64,000 nucleotides of DNA from Nocardia sp. (GCF_025465275.1 NZ_JAODNK010000142.1:1-64000); one strand, 5' to 3'. Numbered from the stretch's first letter, positions 18,192 through 27,259 are shown. A program made the numbers and translations. The notes: a model not told the origin generated them from the letters alone.

Positions 18192-19532
18192 CTAGCCCAG
18201 CCAATCGAGCACCGAGGCCGCGGTCCAGGACTGCTGCATGCTGCCCAGCGGTTCACCGGTGAAGGGCTCGAAATACTCGGCGAAGGTGCCGTCACTGGCC
18301 TGCCGCAGCCCTTCCGCCCGCAGCATGAACGAGCGTTCCGCCCAGCCGTGACGGGCGAAGACCCAGGAAAACAACCAGCTCATCACCGGCCAGACCGGGC
18401 CGCGCCAGTACTCGCGCGAGCGAAAGTCCCTGGAGACCGGTGAGGTTGACGGCGGCAGCGCGTACCGCAGGTCCGGATGGCCGCACCAGCGCGGCCCCTC
18501 GAACAGGCGCAGCAGGCGGCGTTCGGCATCGCGGGTCAGTCCGCCGCTGAGCAGGGGCGCGAAGCTGGCGAGGGTTTCGGTATCGATCCACCGATCGGCG
18601 CGCAGATCGAAGTCGCGGGCGACGCCGGTGCGGGCATCGGTGGTGGCGATCACCCCGGACCGGAAGTAGTCGGCCCATTCGTAGAGCTCGCGCACATCGG
18701 CGTGCGGCTGCTTGTAGTCCTCGCCGATATTGGCGAGCACATCGCAGGCCAGCGCGAAGATGGCGGTGACGAAGACGTCCTCGACGGCGAAGCTCATGGT
18801 CGAGGCCAGTTGATAGTCGTCGTACCCGGCGCGGCGCATCTGTTCGACCAGCCACATGTACCGGTCGTACTCGCGGTCGGTGGGCCGCTGTGTCGGATCC
18901 TCCACCACGTGCAGATCGGCGCGCTCATAGGGCGGCAGGTCCGCACCGGGAATCACATTGGCGTAGGCGCGATCCCAGCGCGGTGAGTTGTCCATCCCGG
19001 ATTCCCAGCCGTGGTACAGCGTGATTCGCCCGTGCTGCTTGGGATCTCGCGCATAGGCCAGCCAGCGGTGCCAGCGCATGAGATCCGGCCAGCGGCGCTG
19101 CAGGAACTCCTCGGCGGTCGCCCGTGTCGAGCGCCCGTGCCGGCGCGAATGGTCCAGAATCCGTTGCACCGCAATGGCATGCACCGGCGGCTGGGTGATG
19201 CCGGAGGTGTCCGGACCGTCGGGTGCGTCGGCGGCCAGCTTGCGGCACTCCCAGCGCGCGGGGCCCGGGAAGTAGCCGTCCACGCCATTGGCGAAGACGA
19301 TGTGCGGAATCATGCCGTTGCGCCACTGCGACGACAGCAGGGTGTCGAGTTCGAGGGTCGCGCGCTCCACACTCAGCGGGGCCAGTCCGACCGCGACGAA
19401 CGCGGCGTCCCAACTCCACATGTGCGGATACAGCTTGGGGGCCGCGCTGGTCATGGTGCCCAGATCGTTGCCGCGCAGCAGATAGGCCGCGCGGGCCGCG
19501 AGCTGTGTCGGCGTGAAACCCGGGTGCGTCAT
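18192..19532 (-). CDS. ggh: Glucosylglycerate hydrolase (GH63)
   Basis: 446 aa GH63 enzyme that hydrolyses glucosylglycerate to glucose and glycerate, a compatible-solute reserve of mycobacteria under nitrogen limitation. The sequence is strikingly like the Mycobacterium hassiacum enzyme as I recall it, including FTPTQLAARAAYLLRGNDLG and YHGWESGMDNSPRWD. Catalytic acids fall at D181 and E419, against D182 and E419 in that enzyme. The ATG at 19532 was chosen because homology starts there. A glycerate kinase that could use the product lies 22 kb away. The 208 bases upstream hold no gene. Confidence 0.9.
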   Translation of the reverse strand: MTHPGFTPTQLAARAAYLLRGNDLGTMTSAAPKLYPHMWSWDAAFVAVGLAPLSVERATLELDTLLSSQWRNGMIPHIVFANGVDGYFPGPARWECRKLAADAPDGPDTSGITQPPVHAIAVQRILDHSRRHGRSTRATAEEFLQRRWPDLMRWHRWLAYARDPKQHGRITLYHGWESGMDNSPRWDRAYANVIPGADLPPYERADLHVVEDPTQRPTDREYDRYMWLVEQMRRAGYDDYQLASTMSFAVEDVFVTAIFALACDVLANIGEDYKQPHADVRELYEWADYFRSGVIATTDARTGVARDFDLRADRWIDTETLASFAPLLSGGLTRDAERRLLRLFEGPRWCGHPDLRYALPPSTSPVSRDFRSREYWRGPVWPVMSWLFSWVFARHGWAERSFMLRAEGLRQASDGTFAEYFEPFTGEPLGSMQQSWTAASVLDWLG

Positions 19533-19740
19533 CGCCCTATTCTGCGACGGAACTTGCAGGTATGCGCGGGGGGCATCCCGCGCTGGGTGGCCGGGGGACG
19601 CTGCGGGGTCGCCGAGGGACGCTATGTCCGGTACAGACGCCGGATCGCCAGATTGCACTTTGTTCGCCTTCTTGTGATTCGAACGCTGCTGTGCCTAGCC
19701 GAAGCATCGCCGTTCGACCCCGCCCGGTTACGGTGATCGC

Positions 19741-20445
19741 ATGGCGAATTCCGCGAAGACCAGCAACGAGCGACCGACCGCGCTGATCACCGGAGCGAGC
19801 CGCGGCCTCGGCGCCGCCATTGCCCGGGAACTGGCGCCCACCCACCGGCTGCTGCTTGGCGCACGCACGCCGGAGGCGCTGGAACCGATCCTGAGCGAAC
19901 TGCCCGATGCCACCGGTTGGCCGGTGCAGCTGACCGACTATCCGGCGGTGGCCCGCGCGGCGGAGTCGATCGAGCGGCTGGACGTACTGGTGCACAATGC
20001 CGGGGTCGCCGACCTGGGAACAATAGCCGATTCGTCCGTTGCGCAGTGGCGGAATACGTTGGAAGCCAACCTGATAGCGGTATCGGAGCTGACCCGGGTG
20101 CTACTGCCCGCGCTGCGCGCCGCGCACGGTCATGTGGTGCTGATCAATTCGGGAGCGGGACTGCGGGTGAGCCCCGGCTGGGGGGTGTACGCGGCCAGTA
20201 AGTTCGCGCTGCGCGCCTTCGGTGATGCGCTGCGTCAGGAGGAATTGGACTTGCGGGTCACCTCGGTGCATCCGGGCCGCATCGACACCGATATGCAGCG
20301 CGCACTGGTCGCCGGTGAAGACCGCGAATACGAGCCGAAGGAGTTCCTCACTCCGGAAACGGTGGCGTGGGCGGTCCGGAATGCGATCGAAACCCCTCGC
20401 GATGCGCACCCCACCGAAATCGTGCTGCGGCCGATTCCGCGCTGA
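19741..20445 (+). CDS. SDR family oxidoreductase
   Basis: 234 aa classical short-chain dehydrogenase: cofactor motif TGASRGLG, NAG in LVHNAGVADLG, catalytic Ser in LINSGAG and Tyr-x3-Lys in YAASKFAL. The Arg after the first strand region suggests NADP(H). Substrate unknown. It stands alone, divergent from ggh. Confidence 0.88.
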   Translation: MANSAKTSNERPTALITGASRGLGAAIARELAPTHRLLLGARTPEALEPILSELPDATGWPVQLTDYPAVARAAESIERLDVLVHNAGVADLGTIADSSVAQWRNTLEANLIAVSELTRVLLPALRAAHGHVVLINSGAGLRVSPGWGVYAASKFALRAFGDALRQEELDLRVTSVHPGRIDTDMQRALVAGEDREYEPKEFLTPETVAWAVRNAIETPRDAHPTEIVLRPIPR

Positions 20446-20489
20446 CGATCACGCGGCGATCGGACCTCATTGCGGCTGTGTCGGATAAC

Positions 20490-20519
20490 ACCACTTTGTG
20501 GTTGTGTGCGAACGCACAC
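20490..20519. promoter_or_regulatory. Two adjacent palindromes upstream of the deacetylase pair
   Basis: ACCAC-TTT-GTGGT (20490-20502) is followed directly by GTGTGCG-AA-CGCACAC (20504-20519). They lie 44 bases after the SDR stop and 87 before the first deacetylase start, so they could be a terminator for the SDR gene or operator sites for the deacetylases. Confidence 0.45.
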
Positions 20520-20605
20520 TGAGAGCAGCCTGAACGTTTCGGATGAATTCAGATCCTTTCGCACAGAATTGGTGCCCGGTTCATCGGAACTCGATATAAC
20601 CGAAC

Positions 20606-21415
20606 ATGATGGATAGAAGACGGCTGCTCACCCTGCTCGCGGTGGGCACCGCGGCCGCGCTCACCGGCGGCAGCGAAGCTCAGGGTGATCCGATCGACAG
20701 CGGATCCGCAGGTGGAGGACCGGTTCAGCTGCCCGGTGTGCCATCGCCGACCCCGCGTCTGCTGCTCCCACCGCCCGGCGGGCCGAAAACTCCGATCGGC
20801 CGGGGCACAATTACCGGGCTTCCCGGAACCGGCAGCAGTATGGCGCTCACCGTCGATGACGGCGCGAGTCCCGAGGTGGTCGGCGCATACATCGAATTCG
20901 CGCGGCGCACCGGTGCGCGTTTCACCTTCTTCGTGACCGCGTATTACGAGTCCTGGTCCATTCACCGCGATGCCCTGCGGCCGCTGGTGGATTCCGGTCA
21001 GATCCAGCTCGGCAATCACACCTGGAATCACCCCGATCTGACCACGCTGTCCGCGAGCGCGGTCGCCTCGCAGCTGGATCAGGCGAAGACGTTCCTGCGC
21101 AATACCTTCGGTGTGGACGGGTCGCCCTACTATCGCCCCCCGTACGGCCGCCACAACAGCACCGTCGACAAGGTGGCCGCCGACCTCGGCTACACCGTCC
21201 CCGTCATGTGGTACGGCTCGCTGTCGGACTCCGGTGTGATCACCGAGCAGTACCTGATCCAGTGTGCGCAGCAGTATTTCAATGCGCAGACGATCGTCAT
21301 CGGCCACGCCAATCATCCCGCGGTCACGCACTGCTACGACCAGATGGTCGACATCATCCGCGAACGCAATCTCGCCATGGTCACGCTCAATGACGTACTG
21401 GCGCCGCCCGGGTGA
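20606..21415 (+). CDS. Polysaccharide deacetylase family protein, first of tandem pair
   Basis: 269 aa exported NodB-type deacetylase. The N-terminus MMDRRRLLTLLAVG has a twin-arginine-like signal followed by a hydrophobic stretch and a Pro/Gly linker. The catalytic domain has LTVDDG (catalytic Asp and metal Asp), HTWNHPD (metal His pair) and YYRPPYG. It should remove acetyl groups from peptidoglycan or another surface glycan. The following gene is a close paralogue on the same strand. Confidence 0.87.
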   Translation: MMDRRRLLTLLAVGTAAALTGGSEAQGDPIDSGSAGGGPVQLPGVPSPTPRLLLPPPGGPKTPIGRGTITGLPGTGSSMALTVDDGASPEVVGAYIEFARRTGARFTFFVTAYYESWSIHRDALRPLVDSGQIQLGNHTWNHPDLTTLSASAVASQLDQAKTFLRNTFGVDGSPYYRPPYGRHNSTVDKVAADLGYTVPVMWYGSLSDSGVITEQYLIQCAQQYFNAQTIVIGHANHPAVTHCYDQMVDIIRERNLAMVTLNDVLAPPG

Positions 21416-21486
21416 GTTCGTAATCTCCAGGGGGAGTGGATCGTCCGGCGCCCACCGGCGGCGGAGTGAGTTGAAGAAGGTCGATA

Positions 21487-22278
21487 ATGGACAGACGACG
21501 GCTGCTGACGCTGCTGGCGGCGGGCACCGCTGCCACCCTGCTCGGGAGTGGTGAGGCGAACGCTGACTTCCCCTTCGATAACGGGTCCTCCGGCGGGCTG
21601 ATCCCGCCGAATCTGATTCCCGGAGTAACGATTCCGCCGCTCGCGCCCCGCGCCGCCATCGGTCCGGGCACCATCAACGCCCTGCCGGGCGCCGGCAACA
21701 ATATGGCGCTCACCATCGACGACGGGGCCAGCTCCGAAACCGTGGGCGCCTACCTAGAGTTCGCCCGCCGCACCGGAGTCCGCCTCACCTTCTTCGTGAC
21801 CGCCTACTACCAGTCCTGGATGGACCACCGGGATACCTTGCGTCCTATGGTCGATTCGGGTCAGATCCAGCTGGGCAACCACACCTGGGACCACCCGGAC
21901 CTGACCAAGATCTCGGCCGGGGCGATTTCAGATCAGCTGGAGCGCGCGAAGACCTTCCTGTGGAACAACTTCGGCACCAACGGCACGCCGTACTACCGCC
22001 CGCCTTACGGCCACCACAATGCAACCGTCGATCAGATCGCCGCCGACTCCGGTTATGTGGTGCCCACCATGTGGTACGGCACCCTGGAGGACACCAACAA
22101 GGTCATTAACGAGGACATGCTGCTCAACGCCGCCCGCCAATGGTTCCGCGCCCAGTCGATCGTCATCGGCCACGCCAACCGCCCGACCGTGACGCACATC
22201 TTCGATCAGCTCAACGACATCATCCGAGAGCGCAACCTCGCCACGGTCACCTTGAACGACGTCCTCGTATTGACCTAG
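21487..22278 (+). CDS. Polysaccharide deacetylase family protein, second of tandem pair
   Basis: 263 aa paralogue of the preceding gene, with the same RRRLLTLL signal, LTIDDG, HTWDHPD and YYRPPYG motifs and a similar C-terminus (HANRPTVTHIFDQLNDIIRE). The signal-proximal linker differs most. All catalytic residues are kept, so both copies are probably active. GAAGAAGG lies before the ATG. It ends 34 bases before a dispersed repeat. Confidence 0.87.
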   Translation: MDRRRLLTLLAAGTAATLLGSGEANADFPFDNGSSGGLIPPNLIPGVTIPPLAPRAAIGPGTINALPGAGNNMALTIDDGASSETVGAYLEFARRTGVRLTFFVTAYYQSWMDHRDTLRPMVDSGQIQLGNHTWDHPDLTKISAGAISDQLERAKTFLWNNFGTNGTPYYRPPYGHHNATVDQIAADSGYVVPTMWYGTLEDTNKVINEDMLLNAARQWFRAQSIVIGHANRPTVTHIFDQLNDIIRERNLATVTLNDVLVLT

Positions 22279-22312
22279 GCGCCAGCGCTGCCCCGGCCGC
22301 CCCCGCCCTCGA

Positions 22313-22468
22313 GTTCGTGGCCCGCCCGGGTCTGGACTGCGGCTCCATAGACCTGCGCCTTGGAGCGGGGGAGCGAACGGCTCCATAGACCTGCGCCTTG
22401 GAGGAGCGGAGGAGGGAAGGCCCGGGTAACAGGGCCACGAACCCGCCGGAGCGGAGCGGAGGCAAATT
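22313..22468 (+). repeat. Dispersed structured repeat, copy C (internal duplication)
   Basis: Outer arms GTTCGTGGCCC and GGGCCACGAAC, inner arms with CCCGGG on both sides. As in copy B the CGGCTCCATAGACCTGCGCC unit is present twice. The tail GCGGAGGCAAATT overlaps the leuS stop codon on the other strand. It lies between two convergent genes, so it could also help end transcription. Confidence 0.87.
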
Positions 22469-25370
22469 AGGCACTGACGATGTTTACGAGGCGGCCGGGG
22501 ACCACGATGATCTTGCGCGGGTCCTTGCCGCCCAGCAGTTCCGCGATCTTTTCGTCGGCCAGGGCGGCGGCCTGTACCGCCGCCTGATCGGCGTCCGCGG
22601 GGACGCTGATGCGGCTGCGGACCTTGCCGTTGACCTGGATCGGGTACTCCACCGAATCTGCCACCAGCAGTGCCGGATCCGCGATCGGGAAGGGGCCGTG
22701 TGCCAGGGAGGCGGTGTGGCCCAGGCGTTCCCACAGCTCCTCGGCAATGTGCGGTGCCATCGGGGCCAGCATCAGGACCAGCGGCTCGACCAGGGCGCGC
22801 GGTGCGCCGTCGCCGTAGTTCTTGGTCAGATAGTTGGTCAGCTCGATCAGCTTCGCGCCGGCGGTATTGTCCCGCAGGTTGGCGTAGTCGTCGTCCACAC
22901 CGGCAATGGTCTTGTGCACCAGGCGCAGTGCCTCGTTCGAAGGCTCGGCGTCGGTGACGCGGACCGCGCCGGTCTCCTCGTCCACCACCAGTCGCCATAC
23001 CCGCTGCAGGAAGCGCTGCGCGCCGACGACATCCTTGGTGGACCACGGGCGCGAGGCATCCAGCGGGCCCATGGACATTTCGTAGAAGCGGAAGGTGTCC
23101 GCGCCGTACGCGTCGTACATCTCGTCCGGGGAGATGGCGTTCTTCAGTGACTTGCCGATCTTGCCGAACTCTCGGAAGACTTCGATCTCCGTGCCGGATT
23201 CGTTGGTCCAGAAGAACTTTTCATCCCGCTCGACGATCTCGGTGGCGGGCACGTAGGTGCGACGCTCGTCGGCGTAGGCGTAGTCCTGGACATAGCCCTG
23301 GTTGAACAGGCGGCGGTACGGCTCGCTGCTGGATACATCGCCCAGATCGAACAGCACCTTCTGCCAGAAGCGCGCATACAGCAGGTGCAGCACCGCATGC
23401 TCCACGCCGCCGATGTACAGATCGACGCCGCCGGGATCCTTCGGGCCGTGCTCGGCGGTGCGCGGACCCAGCCAGTACTGCTCGTTCTCCTTGGCGCAGA
23501 ACGTCTCCGAGTTGGTCGGATCGGCATAGCGCAGCTGGTACCAGGAGCTGCCCGCCCAGTTGGGCATGACATTGGTATCGCGGCGGTACTGCTTGGGGCC
23601 GTCGCCCAGGTCCAGGGTGACGTGCACCCACTCGGTGGCCTTGGCCAGCGGCGGCGACGGCTCCGAGTCTGCATCGTCCGGATCGAAGGTGACCGGTGCG
23701 AAGTCCGCCATCTCCGGCAGCTGTACGGGCAGCATGGATTCGGGCAGGGCGTGCGCCGCGCCGTTCTCGTCGTAGACGATGGGGAACGGCTCGCCCCAGT
23801 AGCGCTGACGAGCGAACAGCCAGTCGCGCAGCTTGTACTGAATGGTGCCCTTACCGTGGCCATTGGCCTCCAGCTCGGCGATCACCTCGGCCTTGGCGGC
23901 GTCGATCTCCAGCCCGTCCAGGTAACCGGAGTTCACCAGCGTGCCCTCACCGGAGTACGCGGCCTCCGAGATATCGCCGCCCGCAACCACTTCCACGATC
24001 GGCAGGCCGAAGGCGGTGGCGAACTCCCAGTCGCGCGGATCGTGGCCGGGGACCGCCATGATGGCGCCGGTGCCGTACCCGCTCAGCACATAGTCGGCGA
24101 TGAACACCGGCACGCGGGCGCCGTTCACCGGGTTGGTGGCGTAGGAGCCCAGGAAGACGCCGGTCTTCTCCTTGCTCTCCTGCCGCTCCAGATCGGATTT
24201 GGCGGCGATGGACTTGCGGTATGCCGCAACGGCTTCCGCCGGTGTGTCCGTGCCGCCGAAGGTCCAGCGCGGTTCGGTGCCGGTGGGCCAGGTGGCCTCG
24301 GTCAGCCGGTCGACCAGCTCGTGCTCGGGGGCCAGCACCACATACGTCGCGCCGAACAGGGTGTCGGGGCGGGTGGTGAATACCTCCACGATGTCGGAGC
24401 CTGCTTCGAACTTCACCTGCGCGCCGCGCGAACGCCCGATCCAGTTGCGCTGCATGGCCTTCACGTTCTCCGGCCAGTCCAGATCGTCCAGGTCGTCGAC
24501 CAGGCGATCGGAGTAGGCGGTGATGCGCATCATCCACTGCCACAGGCGCTTACGGAACACCGGGAAATTGCCGCGCTCACTGCGGCCTTCGCCGGTGACC
24601 TCTTCATTGGACAGCACGGTGCCCAGCCCGGGGCACCAGTTGACCATCGAATCGGTCTGGTAGACCAGGCGATACGAGTCGATCAGCGCATTGCGCTCGG
24701 ACGGGCCCAGCTGGTTCCAGGCGCGGTCGTCGTCGGCGGCGACGCGCTTGCCGTCCTCGAACTCGGTGATCAGCTCGGCGATCGGGCGGGCCCTACCCTG
24801 ACCCTCGTCGTACCAGGAGTTGTAGATGCGCAGGAAGATCCACTGCGTCCACTTGTAGTACTCGGGATCGGTGGTGGCGAAGGAGCGGCGGCGATCGTGG
24901 CCCAGGCCCAGCCGGTCCAGCTGGCGCTGCATATTCCCGATATTCGACTCGGTGGTCACCCGTGGATGCGCGCCGGTCTGCACCGCGTACTGCTCGGCGG
25001 GCAGGCCGAAGGCGTCATAACCCAGGGCGTGCAGCACATTCCGGCCGCGCATGCGGTGGAAGCGAGCGAAGACGTCGGTGGCGATATAGCCCAGCGGATG
25101 GCCGACGTGCAGGCCCGCGCCCGAGGGGTACGGGAACATGTCCTGCACGAACAGCTTGTCGGCCGGGGTCTCGCCCTGCAGCGGGCCGACCGGATTGGGC
25201 GCGTAGAACGTGCCGCGCTCCTGCCAGGCATCCTGCCACTTCTGCTCTACCCGGCCGGCCTGCTCCGCGTTGTAACGGTGTGCGGGCACATCGCTGGCCC
25301 CACCCACCGCCGCCGCGCTGCCTGCAATGCCGTCAGCGGTGGGTGTGTCGGTTGCGCGAGTGTCCTGCAC
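22467..25370 (-). CDS. leuS: Leucyl-tRNA synthetase
   Basis: 967 aa class I synthetase charging tRNA-Leu. The HIGH motif reads HVGHPLGY, the KMSKS motif reads KIGKSLKN as in M. tuberculosis, and a full CP1 editing domain lies between them. The C-terminal tRNA-binding domain is complete. The GTG at 25370 has AGAGG seven bases upstream. About 35 polar N-terminal residues precede the usual start of homology. No T-box leader is seen upstream. Confidence 0.96.
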   Translation of the reverse strand: MQDTRATDTPTADGIAGSAAAVGGASDVPAHRYNAEQAGRVEQKWQDAWQERGTFYAPNPVGPLQGETPADKLFVQDMFPYPSGAGLHVGHPLGYIATDVFARFHRMRGRNVLHALGYDAFGLPAEQYAVQTGAHPRVTTESNIGNMQRQLDRLGLGHDRRRSFATTDPEYYKWTQWIFLRIYNSWYDEGQGRARPIAELITEFEDGKRVAADDDRAWNQLGPSERNALIDSYRLVYQTDSMVNWCPGLGTVLSNEEVTGEGRSERGNFPVFRKRLWQWMMRITAYSDRLVDDLDDLDWPENVKAMQRNWIGRSRGAQVKFEAGSDIVEVFTTRPDTLFGATYVVLAPEHELVDRLTEATWPTGTEPRWTFGGTDTPAEAVAAYRKSIAAKSDLERQESKEKTGVFLGSYATNPVNGARVPVFIADYVLSGYGTGAIMAVPGHDPRDWEFATAFGLPIVEVVAGGDISEAAYSGEGTLVNSGYLDGLEIDAAKAEVIAELEANGHGKGTIQYKLRDWLFARQRYWGEPFPIVYDENGAAHALPESMLPVQLPEMADFAPVTFDPDDADSEPSPPLAKATEWVHVTLDLGDGPKQYRRDTNVMPNWAGSSWYQLRYADPTNSETFCAKENEQYWLGPRTAEHGPKDPGGVDLYIGGVEHAVLHLLYARFWQKVLFDLGDVSSSEPYRRLFNQGYVQDYAYADERRTYVPATEIVERDEKFFWTNESGTEIEVFREFGKIGKSLKNAISPDEMYDAYGADTFRFYEMSMGPLDASRPWSTKDVVGAQRFLQRVWRLVVDEETGAVRVTDAEPSNEALRLVHKTIAGVDDDYANLRDNTAGAKLIELTNYLTKNYGDGAPRALVEPLVLMLAPMAPHIAEELWERLGHTASLAHGPFPIADPALLVADSVEYPIQVNGKVRSRISVPADADQAAVQAAALADEKIAELLGGKDPRKIIVVPGRLVNIVSA

Positions 25371-25493
25371 GTCCTGCCCTCTTGTCCTAGCCGATCCCCT
25401 ATAAGGTCGTTCACCAGGTTAAAGCGTGTGCACCCCCACACCCAAAAGGGGCCGACGACCGGACCCGACACGCCGCAAGAACATCCGTGCCAA

Positions 25494-25542
25494 GTTCGCG
25501 ACCAGGGGCCGCGAACCCACCGGAGCGAAGCGTAGGTAAATT
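25494..25542 (+). repeat. Dispersed structured repeat, minimal copy F
   Basis: Only the outer arms and the tail remain: GTTCGCG-ACC (from 25494) faces GGCCGCGAAC, followed by CCACCGGAGCGAAGCG and TAGGTAAATT. The whole middle of the larger copies is absent, which shows the arms and tail as the conserved core. It lies between the divergent leuS and SdpI-type genes. Confidence 0.75.
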
Positions 25543-25549
25543 AAACAGA

Positions 25550-25960
25550 GTGTTGGTTGTAGCGCTCATTCTGTTTGTCCTGTCGGCGGTGGCCGTGGTC
25601 ACCGGAGTGCTCGGGCTCACCGGCACCCTCCCGCCCAATCGCATCTTCGGTGTTCATACCGATGAAGCCGTGCGGACCGAGGAGAACTACCGGCTCGCCA
25701 ATCAGGTGGCCGCACCGACGTCCATCGTGGCGGGCGTGCTGCTGGCCGCCGGTGGCGGAGTCGCCGTGGTCGCGGGTGGTATCCCGGCCGTGATCATCTC
25801 GGTGCTGACCCTGGTCATTGCCGTCTTCACCCTCGGCGCCGGGGCTACTGCGGCGGCCAATGCGCTCGCGGCCAATGCGCCCGCTCCCGAGGTCGGCGGC
25901 TGCGGCACCGCCTGCGGTTCGTGCTCGCTGCGCGACGCCTGCGCGCCCGCCGCCAACTGA
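25550..25960 (+). CDS. SdpI family small membrane protein with Cys-rich tail
   Basis: 136 aa. The N-terminal half resembles SdpI-type proteins (a membrane segment, then NRIFGVHTDEAVRTEENYRLANQ); two more membrane segments follow. The C-terminus is unusual: GGCGTACGSC and SLRDACAP place four Cys at spacings of 3, 2 and 5, like a metal or disulfide site. GTG at 25550 is the likely start, although its ribosome binding site is weak and part of the repeat tail lies in front of it. Function unknown. Confidence 0.72.
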   Translation: MLVVALILFVLSAVAVVTGVLGLTGTLPPNRIFGVHTDEAVRTEENYRLANQVAAPTSIVAGVLLAAGGGVAVVAGGIPAVIISVLTLVIAVFTLGAGATAAANALAANAPAPEVGGCGTACGSCSLRDACAPAAN

Positions 25961-25967
25961 TTTCCGG

Positions 25968-26396
25968 CTACCCGAGGTTCTTGCGCATCCAGATGTGCGG
26001 AATGCCCGCGTCATCGCCGATATCGCCGTAGGCCTGATAGCCGAGCCGTTCGTAGAAGCCTTGCGCGTGCGTCTGCGCGTGTAGTTCGACCGCGGCCAAC
26101 CCGCGTTCGCGCACCCGTTCTTCGATGGCTCCCACCAGCGCGACCCCGAGGCCGGTGCCCCGGGTTTCGGCCAGTACGGCCAGCCGGCCGAGCACGCCTA
26201 CGTCCTCACGAACGATCAGGCGGCCCGCGCCGACCGGCTGCCCGTCGAGACGGGCGAGGAAGTGATCGGCCGTCTCATCGAGCTCGTCGAGTTCCAGCTC
26301 CTCCGGCACACCCTGTTCCGCCACGAAAACCTTCATGCGTACGGAGTATGCGTCGGCCAGCTCCTGCTCCGTGCCGACGGTGATGACCTCGATCAT
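25968..26396 (-). CDS. GNAT family N-acetyltransferase (ElaA-like)
   Basis: 142 aa acetyltransferase. It has the N-terminal RMKVFVAEQGVPEELELDELDE segment typical of ElaA-like GNAT proteins, the beta-4 strand in VLGRLAVL and the acetyl-CoA loop in TRGTGLGVALV. Acceptor unknown. It starts 14 bases after the His-rich protein gene and is probably cotranscribed with it. Confidence 0.85.
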   Translation of the reverse strand: MIEVITVGTEQELADAYSVRMKVFVAEQGVPEELELDELDETADHFLARLDGQPVGAGRLIVREDVGVLGRLAVLAETRGTGLGVALVGAIEERVRERGLAAVELHAQTHAQGFYERLGYQAYGDIGDDAGIPHIWMRKNLG

Positions 26397-26410
26397 GAGG
26401 CCAGCATGCC

Positions 26411-26707
26411 TCAGTGCTCGTCGTAGTGACCGTCGTGGGCTGCGTGCCGATGGCCGTCGTGGATGTAGTCGACGTGATCGCCGTGCGGCACCGATACATG
26501 CCCGCAGCCGTCGCCGTGCTGGTGCTCGTGAGTGTCGTGCGGGGTGTGATCGGCGGGCTCGCACTCGTCGTAATGACCATCGTGAACGCGGTGCAGATGT
26601 CCGTCGTGCACATAGTCGACGTGATCGCCGTGCGGAATAGCAACGTGTCCGCAACTAGCGCCGTGTGCGTGATCGTGATCGGTGTGAGCAGCATGGGTCT
26701 GTGTCAT
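26411..26707 (-). CDS. His/Asp-rich protein with tandem CGH repeats, probably metal-binding
   Basis: 98 aa soluble protein made of two homologous blocks. Each has CGHV, PHGDHVDY, HDGH and HDGHYDE in the same order, joined by a linker rich in His and Asp. About a quarter of the residues are His, with only three Cys. It has no signal peptide or membrane segment. This composition fits binding of zinc, nickel or copper ions, as storage or as a chaperone, but I cannot assign a function. GGAAGGG precedes the ATG. Neighbours on the strand are a DUF4345 membrane protein upstream and a GNAT downstream. I see no clear Zur box. Confidence 0.78.
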   Translation of the reverse strand: MTQTHAAHTDHDHAHGASCGHVAIPHGDHVDYVHDGHLHRVHDGHYDECEPADHTPHDTHEHQHGDGCGHVSVPHGDHVDYIHDGHRHAAHDGHYDEH

Positions 26708-26776
26708 AGAGCTTCCCTTCCGAGATGGTGGGTGCAATCCAGCAAACCGGTAGGGACATTAGCACCCATGCATGCG

Positions 26777-27172
26777 TCAGCTTCGTGCGACTGCACTCGG
26801 TCGACACACCGCGCGGACCAGCAGGTAATTGACCACGGGCACAACCAGTTCCACCGGAGTCATCAGCACGTAGAACCAATTCGGCTGACCCGTCGCGATC
26901 CAGGCCAGCGCCCGGGCCAGGCCGCCGGCGAAGAAGATCAGGCTCAGCAGATTGATCGGAAGCGCCTTGGTCTCGATGTCCCGGACACACCACAGCACCG
27001 CGAGTCCGTAGGCCAGGAACAGCACCGCGTAGAACCGCATATCGGAATCGATGGTCGCATTGACGGTCCCGCCTCCGATGATCGTGGACGAGCCGAAGAG
27101 TAGGTGCGCTACCGCGATTCCCACGCAGGCCACCCCGAATATCGCCAGCCAGATCCGCAGAATCTGTCGCAT
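26777..27172 (-). CDS. DUF4345-type small membrane protein
   Basis: 131 aa with four membrane segments and the conserved pattern RFYAVLFLAYGLAVLWC, as in the DUF4345 family. Function unknown. It is divergent from a TetR regulator across 87 bases that contain a short palindrome, so it is a likely target of that regulator. Confidence 0.75.
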   Translation of the reverse strand: MRQILRIWLAIFGVACVGIAVAHLLFGSSTIIGGGTVNATIDSDMRFYAVLFLAYGLAVLWCVRDIETKALPINLLSLIFFAGGLARALAWIATGQPNWFYVLMTPVELVVPVVNYLLVRAVCRPSAVARS

Positions 27173-27190
27173 GTGAGCCCCTATTAGACG

Positions 27191-27203
27191 ACTGTTGAAT
27201 AGT
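27191..27203. promoter_or_regulatory. Candidate TetR operator
   Basis: ACTGTTGAATAGT is an imperfect 13-base palindrome (ACT.TT..AA.AGT) between the divergent DUF4345 and TetR genes. Single site, weak by itself. Confidence 0.35.
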
Positions 27204-27259
27204 GTGACGGTATGCGCCTCGCCGGTCGTGCGTCAACCCCTTCCACCTACGATGACCAC

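Noticed and set aside
25371..25493. T-box or other leader for leuS
   Set aside because: No GGTGGNACCGCG core or terminator hairpin is present upstream of leuS; the gap holds the minimal dispersed repeat instead.
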